Shown piece after piece: positions 18,560-26,882 of a stretch of 38,717 bases of DNA (the stretch's first letter is position 1; each line of letters opens with the position of its first letter). Made by a program: the position numbers and the translations under genes. The notes beneath the pieces were generated by a model. It worked only from the letters and a program-made list of their open reading frames with translations, ran no database searches and was not told the origin of the DNA. The DNA comes from Ignavibacteria bacterium (lineage in GTDB: Bacteria > Bacteroidota > Ignavibacteria > UBA10030): assembly GCA_016873805.1 (NCBI GenBank), contig VGVZ01000008.1, forward strand, positions 66,592-105,308, in the 5' to 3' direction.

Positions 18560-19347
18560 CAGTAGCTCCCGCGTTCCAGTTCGCGAAATGAGAAGATCCG
18601 ATCACTGATTCTGACATCGAACTTCACATCGAGAATCTCAAAGTCCGTCCGATTCCCCTTCTTGTTCTGATTGATCATACTCCATTTGGTCGGGAGTTTC
18701 CTTCCACCGAGCACGCGATGGTTGGAGTAGAGCATGGTGCGGATGAGCTCCCCCTTTTCGTCATGGAAATCGACGCGGGCGGGAAGGAAGTCGGATTTCC
18801 GAACCCAATACGCCAGCTTCCCCCAGACGACCGGGGCCTGGGGATGGGGGATGAGCTCGATCTTCCAGCAACCTTCGCCTTCGATCTGCTCTTCGGCAAC
18901 GATCTTCTTTGCATAATCCTTGGTGATGTTCGATTCGCGAACGAGATCGTCGTTCGTGAAATCGGAACCGTTCCAGGACTGAAGCATCATGGAGGGAGGA
19001 ATCTTGATCGTTGTCTCGGTGTTGCGAAGATACATCCAGAGCTCGTTGTTGACTTTAAGTGTCTTGTTCCCGGCGTCGCGCTTCGGCGACTTGATGACGA
19101 TCAGTGCCTTTTCATTCCCAACCCACCAGCTGTCCATTTCCATCGTCCGGGTGAAGTCCTCGGTCACGACCGTCATCCTGAACGTCCCATAACTGGATTC
19201 TCCCTTGATGGCATCCTCGGAACGGCGAATAATCTCGTCAGCCGTCTGCGGGAGTAAGTTCTGCAGAGAACACAGTGTGAGACTGAGTATCAAGAGAGTG
19301 TCGGCGCGCATAGTAACGAATATGGATTGTTGTGAGAGATGATTCAT
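18559..19347 (-). CDS. Outer-membrane lipoprotein-sorting (LolA-like) periplasmic protein
   Basis: The 262-residue product has a hydrophobic N-terminal signal (LLILSLTLCSLQNLLPQ), then ADEIIRRSEDAIKGESSYGTFRMTVVTED, as in LolA-like outer-membrane lipoprotein-sorting proteins. The rest is beta-rich with WVRKSDFLPARVDFHDEKG and KLPTKWSM, matching the half-barrel of that family. Members of this group also pair with MMPL/RND exporters. The start at 19347 overlaps the upstream stop by ATGA, which favours it over the ATG at 19311. It probably shuttles a lipid or lipoprotein between the FtsX permeases and the barrel encoded downstream. Confidence 0.82.
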   Translation of the reverse strand: MNHLSQQSIFVTMRADTLLILSLTLCSLQNLLPQTADEIIRRSEDAIKGESSYGTFRMTVVTEDFTRTMEMDSWWVGNEKALIVIKSPKRDAGNKTLKVNNELWMYLRNTETTIKIPPSMMLQSWNGSDFTNDDLVRESNITKDYAKKIVAEEQIEGEGCWKIELIPHPQAPVVWGKLAYWVRKSDFLPARVDFHDEKGELIRTMLYSNHRVLGGRKLPTKWSMINQNKKGNRTDFEILDVKFDVRISDRIFSFRELERGSY

Positions 19348-19823
19348 GCAGGTCGATGATGCTGCGGATATTTTCCGACGAGCTTCGCGACGAAGCCGTG
19401 AATGCGGTGGAAGAACGCCGCCCGTTCGAGGAACATATACGGGCAGTATCCCGGAATGACACCTATCCCATGATCCCTACAGAACTGCAGCGCCGCTGGA
19501 TCGACGTCTTGTTCTCCATTGATTCCGTAGAGCCATACGAGATCAGCGCCTCGATCGGCACATTCCCGCAGCACCGCTGTCGATACCTTCCGGGAAGTCA
19601 TGAGAAGTACTGTCTTGATTGGGGGGCGGATATCGGAGATGTGGGGATAGCATGGATGTCCGTCGATCTCCTGGGCGGAGGGATTGATCGGGATCACTTC
19701 ATAGCGACGCCGCAGCAACTCACGGTAAAGGTTTCTGCTAAAGTCTTTCGGATTGCGTGAAACACCGATCATGGCAATCCGCTTCTGACGGAGAAACTCG
19801 TCAATCAATTCTCGCGTATGCAT
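19344..19823 (-). CDS. CoA-binding protein (YccU-like)
   Basis: The 159-residue protein is a single CoA_binding_2 Rossmann domain. RIAMIGVSRNPKDFSRNLYRELLRR holds the nucleotide loop, followed by VIPINPSAQEIDGHPCY and a C-terminal GVIPGYCPYMFL. Such small proteins resemble the N-terminal part of succinyl-CoA synthetase alpha; their cellular role is not known. The ATG at 19823 is preferred to the TTG 12 codons upstream. It overlaps the LolA-like gene by 4 nt and so belongs to that transcript, perhaps only by position. Confidence 0.88.
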   Translation of the reverse strand: MHTRELIDEFLRQKRIAMIGVSRNPKDFSRNLYRELLRRRYEVIPINPSAQEIDGHPCYPHISDIRPPIKTVLLMTSRKVSTAVLRECADRGADLVWLYGINGEQDVDPAALQFCRDHGIGVIPGYCPYMFLERAAFFHRIHGFVAKLVGKYPQHHRPA

Positions 19824-20003
19824 GTGGATTTCCGTCTGCGTGAGGAATGAATGATTCAAATCGCAGTGGCAATGAAAAATATTTAGACATTTCTGCGATG
19901 AATGTCAAACCCAACACGACATGTTCTGGAAAGGCAGTTGTCAATCATGAGAAGTCGGAACGAAAGGACCCACGGAGGATCAACAAGGAGGCGTACTCTC
20001 TCA

Positions 20004-20513
20004 CTATCGAGAACGGAAGGCGAGGAGAAAATAGATTGCTGCCGTCCCAACAATGATGCCGAGAAAGAGCGGGAGGAAGAATGATCCCAGTCCGGCGGAG
20101 AGTCCAGCTGCTACATCAATCGACCTCGCGTGGATATAGGTGAATGACCAGACGAGTTCCAGCTTCACCCAGGCGAGCGTCAACAGAGCGAGTCGGACTT
20201 GCCGCTGAACATTCCGCTCACTCAACGGCACCGGGTAGTTGAACTTGTGCGGCATCCGACGGAGTATCGTTAAGAGAAGATAGAAGATCGTACCAAGGAT
20301 CGGGAGAAGGAACATGGCTGTGCTCGATCCCCATGCATCCGGTTCTCCGGTAATTCCGAAGTGCACCGGATACGAATTCTCCGACCCTTCCGGCGGAACG
20401 ATGGCCAAAACGTATGAATAGAGCAGTCCGGCGAGAGATGCGATCTCAAGCCCGATTTCCATGACTGTTCGCTTGCGGAAGGAATCCGGTTCAACCTGCA
20501 ATGTTGGATTCAT
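20004..20513 (-). CDS. DUF1648 domain membrane protein
   Basis: The 169-residue protein has about four membrane helices. After the first helix it carries PVHFGITGEPDAWGS, the DUF1648 signature seen in SdpI-like and other small membrane proteins. DUF1648 proteins have varied, mostly unknown roles. The ATG overlaps the arsC stop (20510-20513, ATGA), so the two are translated together. No arsenite pump or ArsR gene follows. Confidence 0.8.
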   Translation of the reverse strand: MNPTLQVEPDSFRKRTVMEIGLEIASLAGLLYSYVLAIVPPEGSENSYPVHFGITGEPDAWGSSTAMFLLPILGTIFYLLLTILRRMPHKFNYPVPLSERNVQRQVRLALLTLAWVKLELVWSFTYIHARSIDVAAGLSAGLGSFFLPLFLGIIVGTAAIYFLLAFRSR

Positions 20514-20971
20514 CGTTGCCGAGGGGTTCTGTCCCGCTCATTGGTTTGTGGATTGATTACGAGCGTGTAGAGTTCACTGAGCCGTCGCTGGATTTCGTCG
20601 CGCACGCGTCGAAACTCCGAGATCACGTGCTCTTCCGATCCGGTCGCAAAGGAAGGATCGTCGAATCCGCAGTGGATTCGAGTTCCCACGTCGCCATGGA
20701 ACGTGGGACAGCTTTCCCTTGCGTCGTCACAGACGGTGATGAGGAAATCGATCGGCTGGTCGACGAACTGATGGACGGACTTCGGTTTCTGGTCACCAAT
20801 GTCGATGCCGATTTCTCCAAGAACCTGAATCGCGCGCGACTGTACCGTCGATGCGGGAAACGTCCCGGCGGAGTAGACTTCCAAGTCGGGATCGATCGAG
20901 CGGAGGATTCCCTCAGCCATTTGGCTTCTGCAGGAATTGCCGGTGCAGAGAATCAAGACGCGTTTGCGCAT
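20510..20971 (-). CDS. arsC: Arsenate reductase, thioredoxin-coupled (LMW phosphatase fold)
   Basis: This 153-residue cytoplasmic enzyme reduces arsenate to arsenite. The P-loop is CTGNSCRS with Cys9 and Cys14. The redox pair Cys81 and Cys88 lies in VCDDARESCP, the spacing of the staphylococcal pI258 ArsC (10, 15, 82, 89) shifted by one. Low-molecular-weight tyrosine phosphatases lack these two cysteines, so arsenate reductase is the better call. It is coupled to a DUF1648 membrane protein. A promoter with an overlapping inverted repeat is present upstream. Confidence 0.92.
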   Translation of the reverse strand: MRKRVLILCTGNSCRSQMAEGILRSIDPDLEVYSAGTFPASTVQSRAIQVLGEIGIDIGDQKPKSVHQFVDQPIDFLITVCDDARESCPTFHGDVGTRIHCGFDDPSFATGSEEHVISEFRRVRDEIQRRLSELYTLVINPQTNERDRTPRQR

Positions 20972-21013
20972 GGAATCGTCCGCAGTTGTTGCTAATTGTC
21001 AGGGGGAAGCAAT

Positions 21014-21052
21014 GTCGACGCACAATATAGGAGGCACAACGTCGACTAGCAA
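21014..21052 (-). promoter_or_regulatory. Putative arsC promoter with overlapping inverted repeat
   Basis: On the minus strand TTGCTA (21052-21047) and TATATT (21029-21024) are separated by exactly 17 nt, a good housekeeping-type promoter about 50 nt upstream of arsC. The perfect inverted repeat GTCGACG (21014-21020) / CGTCGAC (21040-21046) brackets the -10 and the spacer, so it could be an operator. No regulator gene for it is adjacent. Confidence 0.4.
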
Positions 21053-21206
21053 GTGAAGATGTCGGTGCGAGGCGGCAAGAGATTCCGTCGGCATACGGTA
21101 TGAGGTGGTGGAGAGGTTGCGGGTTGACATAATGGTGTGACGGTGAGTCGGTGAGGGAAGCGACTCATCGTGGACCACAAGGACTTCAACGATCACGAGA
21201 TTGAGT

Positions 21207-21374
21207 TCAACTCTTCTTGCTCGTTACCACCGAGACGGCGGAAAAGACCTGCTTGACTTCCGAGCTCTTGCATTTCGGACATGGTGGAGTAGGGTTCTTT
21301 TCGTGCTCGTCAATCGTGAGCGTCTCGGTGAATCTGTGGTCACATTGGTGACAGCGATATTCGTACGTCGGCAT
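21207..21374 (-). CDS. FmdB-family zinc ribbon protein
   Basis: This 55-residue protein begins MPTYEYRCHQCDHRF and ends with PPCPKCKSSEVKQVFS, the two CxxC knuckles (Cys8/11 and Cys32/35) of the FmdB (CxxC_CxxC_SSSS) family. The ATG at 21374 gives the family's invariant N-terminus; a TTG nine codons upstream is rejected. Function is poorly known; the name comes from a putative regulator in an amidase operon. It follows the small helical exported protein by 57 nt. Confidence 0.9.
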   Translation of the reverse strand: MPTYEYRCHQCDHRFTETLTIDEHEKNPTPPCPKCKSSEVKQVFSAVSVVTSKKS

Positions 21375-21431
21375 TGTCTGATCTCGCGTCGTAGGGAACA
21401 AAGGTGTTCATCGGATGAGTACGATACGTTG

Positions 21432-21899
21432 CTACTTGATGCCCAGTTTGGCACGCAGGGCGTCATGGTATCCGGAAGCCGTTGTCATCTCCTGGCGCAG
21501 TGCGGTCGCGAGCTTCTTGACCGTCAACCGATCCGGATTGGATTTGTTCAGTTCTTTTTCCAGACTCTCCGAGTTCTTCTTAAGGGTCTCGCACGACTTT
21601 GCGAGCAGTTCATGATGCTGCTTGACCAGTTTGAGCTGATCCGGCTTCAGGAGTTTTTGCGCCTGTTCGAGATGCCACTCCATGTCCTTGAGACTCTTGG
21701 CGATTTGTTCGGCATGGGCCAGGGCCACGTCCCGATTGAGCTCCGGCTCACTGGCTTCAGCGACGACGCGCCCAGCGTGGCCCTTGATCAGTTTGCAGTC
21801 CTTCACGAGGAGAGCGTGTTCCTGGGCGAGGGCATTGCTTTGGGAATACGAGACCGCCGCGACCAGAACGAGAAGGGCAAAGACGATGAGGGAACGCAT
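21432..21899 (-). CDS. Small exported helical protein, unknown function
   Basis: The 155-residue product has a clear signal peptide (LIVFALLVLVAAVSYSQ). After it come about 130 residues of strongly predicted helix rich in Lys, Glu, Leu and His, with two Cys. No family is recognised. Start: AAAGGAGG just upstream is a near-perfect ribosome site. It lies 17 nt after phoU, so it is probably cotranscribed. A periplasmic helical-bundle protein is likely. Confidence 0.75.
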   Translation of the reverse strand: MRSLIVFALLVLVAAVSYSQSNALAQEHALLVKDCKLIKGHAGRVVAEASEPELNRDVALAHAEQIAKSLKDMEWHLEQAQKLLKPDQLKLVKQHHELLAKSCETLKKNSESLEKELNKSNPDRLTVKKLATALRQEMTTASGYHDALRAKLGIK

Positions 21900-21916
21900 A
21901 GGTTCCTCCTTTCCGT

Positions 21917-22573
21917 CTAGATTTCTTTGTGCTTCATCACCTCTGCATCTGTGATGAAGAAGACTTCCTCGGCGATGTTGGTGGCAAGATCAGCGATCCG
22001 TTCGAGGTCCGTGCTCACGTCGAGGAGATGGAGGGCCCGATCGAACGTGTGAGGCTCGTCCTTCACGATGGCAGAGAGCGTGCTCCTCACAAGTTTGTGC
22101 AGTTCATCGATTTCATCATCCCGCCGCCGGACCGCGAGCGCAAGAGAGGTATCCCGATAGACAAAGCTGTCGATCGCTTCTTTCAGCATCTGGACAACGA
22201 TGTCCGTCATCTTCGGGATATTGACGAGCGGCTTGACATGAGGGGCGTCGGCCAGCGCTATCGCGGATTCGGCAATATTTACCGCGTGGTCGGCCACCCG
22301 CTCAAGATCGTTGGTGATCTTCTGAGCCGAGAGGAAGAATCGGAGGTCGACGGCAACAGGATGTTGATCGGAAAGCGATCGCAGAATGTGCGCGGTGATG
22401 GTGTTCTCGAGGCTATCAACATCATCGTCCCGGAGAATTACCACTCGCGCAGCTTTGACATTTTGGTTCCTCAACGCCTCGAGAGAGCGCCTGACCATTT
22501 CTTCCGACATCGTGGCCATCTGCAATAGCAACCGATTTAGCTCTTCAATGTGTGCAATGAATGTCGATGCCAT
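21917..22573 (-). CDS. phoU: Phosphate signalling protein PhoU
   Basis: The 218-residue all-helical protein has two PhoU repeats. Each carries the metal-binding signature: RDDDVDSL..RFFLSAQKITNDLERVADHAVNIAE in the first and RRDDEIDEL..LLDVSTDLERIADLATNIAEE in the second. It links the Pst phosphate transporter to the PhoR kinase and represses the Pho response when phosphate is plentiful. No pst or phoR gene lies in the window. GAGGAG lies 8 nt upstream. Confidence 0.95.
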   Translation of the reverse strand: MASTFIAHIEELNRLLLQMATMSEEMVRRSLEALRNQNVKAARVVILRDDDVDSLENTITAHILRSLSDQHPVAVDLRFFLSAQKITNDLERVADHAVNIAESAIALADAPHVKPLVNIPKMTDIVVQMLKEAIDSFVYRDTSLALAVRRRDDEIDELHKLVRSTLSAIVKDEPHTFDRALHLLDVSTDLERIADLATNIAEEVFFITDAEVMKHKEI

Positions 22574-22792
22574 GCCAGCAACTCCTCAGTGTCAGGTACC
22601 TGTCAACAAGCGACGGGGTGATCCACGTGTCCCAGGGGCGATGATCTGTTCTTCTGCGGATTGATCGTGTCATGATGTATGATACTTGTGTGCGTTCGGT
22701 GTCTCACCGGCAACGACCGGCTGCGGAGTGCGGATCAACCGAATCGGTCCATGCCGGCAACTCATCATGGACTGCTCGGGAAATCCGCGTCT

Positions 22793-23200
22793 CTACTGTG
22801 CCGCGTGGCGATCGTTCCTCGGCTTTTCATGTTTCTTGAGCGGAGGAAGCGTGGGGAGTGTCAGACACGCAGAGCATAGTGACCGCGTGGGTTGCCGATG
22901 GAGATCTCGGAAAGGGATGTCTCGATGACACGTCATACAGATTCCGTATCTACCCGCTCCGAGTCGGGCCAACGCTCCGCGCACTTGCGAAAGACTCTCC
23001 GTGGGGGAAAGGTCCAGAAGATGGGAACTGCTGAGCGCACGGATGATCGAATCATCACTCAGGTCACAGCTGGAGATTGTGCCGCGGACGTAGAGCTCGT
23101 TCATCACCTCCGCCAGAGTCTGACGATATGATCGTGTGAGCACCCGGTCGATTTCGCCAAGCAGGATCCTTCTCAGTTTTCTCGCCCGTCGCGCCACCAT
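22793..23200 (-). CDS. TraR/DksA-like zinc finger protein
   Basis: The 135-residue protein has a helical N-terminal part. It is followed by RGALARLGAGRYGICMTCHRDIPFRDLHRQP and SLCSAC, the C4 zinc finger of the TraR/DksA family (CxxC, 18-residue gap, CxxC). The start at 23200 has GGAGG 7 nt upstream; the longer open frame is rejected. DksA-type proteins bind the secondary channel of RNA polymerase, but the coiled-coil tip acidic residues cannot be assigned here, so function is open. A second member lies at 26883-27134. Confidence 0.8.
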   Translation of the reverse strand: MVARRARKLRRILLGEIDRVLTRSYRQTLAEVMNELYVRGTISSCDLSDDSIIRALSSSHLLDLSPTESLSQVRGALARLGAGRYGICMTCHRDIPFRDLHRQPTRSLCSACLTLPTLPPLKKHEKPRNDRHAAQ

Positions 23201-23518
23201 GAGAGGCCTCCATCGGGAGAGATGGAACACGCAAATACTGCCGGTGTGGCTTGCGCGGCGCCGGTGCAATCCTCGCTGACTTCCGGCCCATTCACAGTAC
23301 TGCCGCGCATTTGCAGACTCCTACGTTGTCAAGCTAAGAAAGTAACCTACCTCAGTCAAGCGAAATCGATTTGGATAAGAACCTCTCAAATCCGTAGACT
23401 CGCGGGCCGAACGGATGAGCGCCAAGCCTCCACCTCGCCTCGTTGCGTTGGGGTTCGTGGTGGGATGTTCGGGGTGAGTCTTGCCGTCGCTCCACGTTCC
23501 GGCCATTGCGTCAAAGAA
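23201..23518. other. Intergenic region between the TraR/DksA-like gene and the rhodanese operon end
   Basis: No convincing gene is seen; short open frames here lack ribosome sites and family motifs. The only structure seen is the terminator at its far end. The promoter of the minus-strand TraR/DksA-like gene should lie here. TTGACT and TTGACA occur on the minus strand near 23355 and 23330, but no matching -10 was found. Confidence 0.4.
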
Positions 23519-23548
23519 GAAGGCCGACTGGCAATCCAATCGGCCTTC
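23519..23548 (-). terminator. Terminator of the cytochrome-rhodanese operon
   Basis: A 9-bp stem GAAGGCCGA / TCGGCCTTC with a 12-nt loop lies 35 nt after the rhodanese gene stop. On the minus strand it is followed by the pyrimidine-rich TTCTTTG, so it is a fair intrinsic terminator. Confidence 0.6.
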
Positions 23549-23582
23549 CGTACGACTTCCGTGAAATCGGAGTCGGTCTTCC

Positions 23583-24572
23583 CTATTTCACCCAGGGATA
23601 CTTTTTGATTTCGCTCGTGCTGAATTTGTTGGCTGGCATGTTGTCGTACATCATCGCGTTTGCCCCGTAGAGAAGTGACTTCGCGTCATATCCCATTGCC
23701 CGAAGGATCGCGGAGAGATATGAACTCGTTTGACCCGTGTAGCAGTAGATCACCACCGGTTTGTCGGTGGGGAGCGTCTTGAGGAACGTTGAGCTCTTCA
23801 GGTCCGAACGCGGGGTGTACTGAACAGCCCCTTGGACGTGCCCGGCATTGTATTCGCTCGCAGGCCAGTAGTTGATGATATAGTAGGAACTTAGACTGGT
23901 GTACAACGTGGCGTTGGATATAGACGCAGGGGTGTATCCCTCTTTGAGAAGCGCCTCAACACGGGCTTCGAGTATTTCCTTACCGTTGGTCTTTCCGGTG
24001 GAGATCTTCGGAAGCGATCCGGCCGAATTCTTCGGCGTCGCCGTCTGTGTAAACTGCGCCCATCGATCATTCTTCATGTTGGAGAGCCATCGGCCGACGG
24101 CAAACGTACTATCCCACGAGCACATCCCCCATTTCATCGACCAGACGTTGTTGTACCCCAGAAGGCGGAGGAGAGATGCTCCAAACGCGGCGGATTGTCC
24201 TGAGTAGCACACAATCACGACGCGATCGTAGCTTTGTGTGCTGATACCTTTCACATGCGTCAGGAGATTCGCGAGATCGACCTGCACTGCACCCTGAATG
24301 CGACCGGCGTCATAGTCCGCTTTTGCCCGAATATCAATCAGATACTGTTTGGTAGGATTCGTTGTCAACGTCGTGTAGACGTCTGCGGCAGAGACGACCG
24401 ACGGACAAGCGGTGGAGTTCAAATAATCTCCGCCGGTTCCCTCGAGATAGCTCACGAGAACATCTGCTTCGTTGATTTCAAGAGGTGGCTCCGTGGTGGA
24501 ATCCTTGCAACCTGTGAGACCAATCAGGATTGGGAGAAGGAGTAATAGACTGAGATATCGAAGGTGCTTCAT
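23583..24572 (-). CDS. Tandem-rhodanese lipoprotein
   Basis: The 329-residue product starts with a lipoprotein signal (LLLLLPILIGLTGC). Two rhodanese domains follow, each with an active-site Cys loop: VIVCYSGQSAAFGA in the first and VIYCYTGQTSSYLS in the second. Each is preceded by the DIRAKADYDAGRIQGAV or NYWPASEYNAGHVQGAV substrate-side segment. Rhodaneses transfer sulfane sulfur; both catalytic Cys are present. It lies 39 nt after the decaheme cytochrome gene and should share its transcript, suggesting a job in respiratory sulfur or metal chemistry in the periplasm or on the surface. Confidence 0.88.
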   Translation of the reverse strand: MKHLRYLSLLLLLPILIGLTGCKDSTTEPPLEINEADVLVSYLEGTGGDYLNSTACPSVVSAADVYTTLTTNPTKQYLIDIRAKADYDAGRIQGAVQVDLANLLTHVKGISTQSYDRVVIVCYSGQSAAFGASLLRLLGYNNVWSMKWGMCSWDSTFAVGRWLSNMKNDRWAQFTQTATPKNSAGSLPKISTGKTNGKEILEARVEALLKEGYTPASISNATLYTSLSSYYIINYWPASEYNAGHVQGAVQYTPRSDLKSSTFLKTLPTDKPVVIYCYTGQTSSYLSAILRAMGYDAKSLLYGANAMMYDNMPANKFSTSEIKKYPWVK

Positions 24573-24611
24573 GATGAATCCTCCAGTGTGTATGAGTGTG
24601 ATGACGAGTGC

Positions 24612-25997
24612 TTACTGAACACCCCATGTGGCCGGGAGCTTTCCGTCAACGACGACGTTTTTCGTCGCAATGCGCTCCCACGGCTGAAGATCTGAATTGA
24701 ACAGGTAGAGTTGTCTGTTTCGGAGTGTGTTTCCTTCCTTGATGATATGACAGTTGTCGGAGCATGTCTTGCCGGCTGCGACCTTCGTCCGTGTGGTCCA
24801 GCGGATAATGTTGTGCGGCGTCGTGTACTTGAACGTCGGCTTCGCATCGAAGTTCGTCAGGGTCGCGATACCGTACTTCTGCCAGCTGTCCGGAGCCATC
24901 AGACTCCGCCTGACGGTCGCGTATCTGAAGGGACGTGTTTCGGGAATTGGATTGATGCCAATCTTGAAATCTTGATAGGAGGGGATCCTCGCTCCATCGC
25001 CTCCAACGTGGCAACTACCGCAGTTATTGTAGTTCTGGGAGTGGCACGTCTGGCAATTGAACGTGCCGAGGTGGACCGCATGATACGGGTTGGAACTGGC
25101 GAGATTGCCGTGGCAGTTATCGCAGCGCGGCAACATCGGCACCTTGTACCTCTGATCGTACACTTGACCATTTCCGTGCAATTCGGTCTTCGAGTGACAA
25201 GAGAGACAATGCCCGTTGCCCAGCTTCGTCAAATGGATATCCGGTACCGTGCCGGCGGCGATGCCGAGATACGCGTGACCGCCACGACTGGTGTGGCATG
25301 CGATGCAGTTGTCCACCATGTCGGGCGTACGCCGGAAATCGTGGCCCTTGTACAATCCGCCGCCTCCGGCCTTCGGTCGATTCACATGGCAATCGCCGCA
25401 CGAGGCGTGACACTTCTGACAATTCTGTTTATATCCCCCCTTCAGGCCGTCGGGGAGTTGCTCGAAGGAGACGAAACCTGATCGCGTCACAACCATATTC
25501 TTTTGTCCCCAACCGCCCATGTGGATGCTGTTGTAGAAATTGTGAGCGATATTGGCATGACATGGCGAGCACTTGACGGTGGCATACTCCGACGGATGAG
25601 CGATGAAATCGCCGCCGTGTGCCTTCGACTTGTCAGGCGTATCATCCTGACCATTGTGACACGAAACGCAGCCCTGTTTGAAGTGGGTTGACGATCGGAA
25701 CCTGTCCGCGCCCGGTCCACCGATGTACACTCGATCGTAAGGCTCAATGTGGGGAGTGTCGCCGCCGCATCCGCCGCCAACGGCGGCCGTATCGGGTGAT
25801 GCGACTCGTTTCAGGACAGCATAGTTCGTGTGACAACCGAGACAGGAACCGGCCGATTGCGGAATCTCATCGGGGTCCGTGGCAATTTGTTCCGAGCATG
25901 CCGCGAAGATGAAGACGAGAGTTATGGAAAGGAGGAAGGCCGAATTCATTACAAGTTTGGACTGCAATCGAGGAGTAGCGACTTGAATTTCTTGCAT
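24612..25997 (-). CDS. Decaheme c-type cytochrome lipoprotein
   Basis: The protein of about 461 residues has ten CxxCH heme-binding motifs (CLGCH, CVSCH, CSPCH, CQKCH, CGDCH, CIACH, CLSCH, CDNCH, CQTCH, CGSCH) plus an atypical CSDNCH near the end, a possible eleventh site. The signal FLLSITLVFIFAAC fits a lipoprotein. Such proteins carry electrons across the periplasm or outer membrane. Start is uncertain: ATGs at 26021, 25997 and 25949 are in frame. The 26021 ATG lies inside an inverted repeat likely to be an operator, so 25997, with GAGAGG upstream, is chosen. It lies between the MarR gene and the rhodanese gene. Confidence 0.88.
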   Translation of the reverse strand: MQEIQVATPRLQSKLVMNSAFLLSITLVFIFAACSEQIATDPDEIPQSAGSCLGCHTNYAVLKRVASPDTAAVGGGCGGDTPHIEPYDRVYIGGPGADRFRSSTHFKQGCVSCHNGQDDTPDKSKAHGGDFIAHPSEYATVKCSPCHANIAHNFYNSIHMGGWGQKNMVVTRSGFVSFEQLPDGLKGGYKQNCQKCHASCGDCHVNRPKAGGGGLYKGHDFRRTPDMVDNCIACHTSRGGHAYLGIAAGTVPDIHLTKLGNGHCLSCHSKTELHGNGQVYDQRYKVPMLPRCDNCHGNLASSNPYHAVHLGTFNCQTCHSQNYNNCGSCHVGGDGARIPSYQDFKIGINPIPETRPFRYATVRRSLMAPDSWQKYGIATLTNFDAKPTFKYTTPHNIIRWTTRTKVAAGKTCSDNCHIIKEGNTLRNRQLYLFNSDLQPWERIATKNVVVDGKLPATWGVQ

Positions 25998-26019
25998 ATG
26001 AATATATTTGTCCTCTCTC

Positions 26020-26056
26020 ATAGTTGATAATTGCCAAAATTGCTATTAGCAACTAT
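26020..26056 (-). promoter_or_regulatory. Imperfect inverted repeat, candidate MarR operator
   Basis: ATAGTTGATAAT (26020-26031) and ATTAGCAACTAT (26045-26056) pair at 11 of 12 positions across a 13-nt spacer, between the MarR gene and the cytochrome gene. The half-site ATAGTTGCT recurs at about 26542-26550 just upstream of the MarR start. This fits one regulator acting on both its own gene and the cytochrome operon. Confidence 0.45.
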
Positions 26057-26070
26057 ATGGTCAAAAAAAA

Positions 26071-26526
26071 TCAGGACTGCCTGAGCCATTTCTCAAGGGA
26101 GCTGAGCATCTTGGAGAGACTCACCAAAACTGTCTCGTGCATTTCTCCAGGGATTCCCTCCAATATCTCCTTGTGGATATCCACGTACCTTTGCTCAAGC
26201 TCTCCCGTCAGTCGCCGACCTTTGTCTGAGAGGGTGATGATGATGCTTCGCCGGTCGTCCAGATCGATTGAGCGGATCACGAATCCGTTGCTTTCCAGAC
26301 TGTCGAGTATTCGGGTTAGTCGGCTCCCGCTCAAGCCCACTCGGCGGATAAGCTCCTTGATTTGGAGATGATCGTCTCCGCGGAACATTCGAAGCGTGCG
26401 GAACTCAGGAACCGAGATCCGGAATTGCCTCGCGAGGCGTTCCTCCTTCTCCTGGCAATTCGCAAGGAGTTTGAATGTAACCTCGGCAACCTCCGCCGCG
26501 ACCTTTTCAAGCTGAGCTGTATTCAT
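26071..26526 (-). CDS. MarR family transcriptional regulator
   Basis: The 151-residue protein is a winged-helix MarR regulator. The recognition region is LIRRVGLSGSRLTRILDSLESNGFVIRS and the wing DLDDRRSIIITLSDKGRRL, followed by the dimerisation helices. The start at 26526 has AAAGG 6 nt upstream; the longer open frame is rejected. The effector is unknown. A candidate operator precedes the cytochrome gene, so it probably controls the cytochrome-rhodanese operon. Confidence 0.9.
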   Translation of the reverse strand: MNTAQLEKVAAEVAEVTFKLLANCQEKEERLARQFRISVPEFRTLRMFRGDDHLQIKELIRRVGLSGSRLTRILDSLESNGFVIRSIDLDDRRSIIITLSDKGRRLTGELEQRYVDIHKEILEGIPGEMHETVLVSLSKMLSSLEKWLRQS

Positions 26527-26882
26527 AGCTTGCCTTTCCGAATAGTTGCTTTCCGCAAACATTGTGCCACGTGGAATCATTGCTTTCCGCTAAAAAAGGG
26601 GGTGTCATGGAATGGTTGTGTTGAATATCGCGAAAGAGTTTCCAGAGATTCGGAAAGCTGCCACCAACATTGGGAATTGGAGTACCGAACCTCCCCTTGT
26701 CTCAGTCGGATGGGCGCCCAGTAGATCGAAAAGAGGGGGGTGCGATGCTGATTTGTGCGGGTGGTTAGTTTCTCAGCAGGTCGCGCTCGGCGTACGGCTT
26801 CGTCAGCGAGAAATCGAGAGCGGCTTCCTCTCGCTTGCGTGAAGACTCGGTCACAGGAACTCCGCTGGACGAAATCCGGGAA
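26527..26882. other. Divergent intergenic region, MarR and TraR/DksA-like genes
   Basis: This region holds the start sides of two divergent genes. It includes a repeat of the MarR half-site (ATAGTTGCT near 26542) and the small palindrome TTGC-TTTCC-GCAA next to it. No further gene is supported; the short open frame near 26612 has no ribosome site or family motif. Confidence 0.4.

Noticed and set aside
20999-21196. 65-codon open frame upstream of arsC
   Set aside because: It overlaps the arsC promoter, has no ribosome site, and its sequence is low in recognisable structure.
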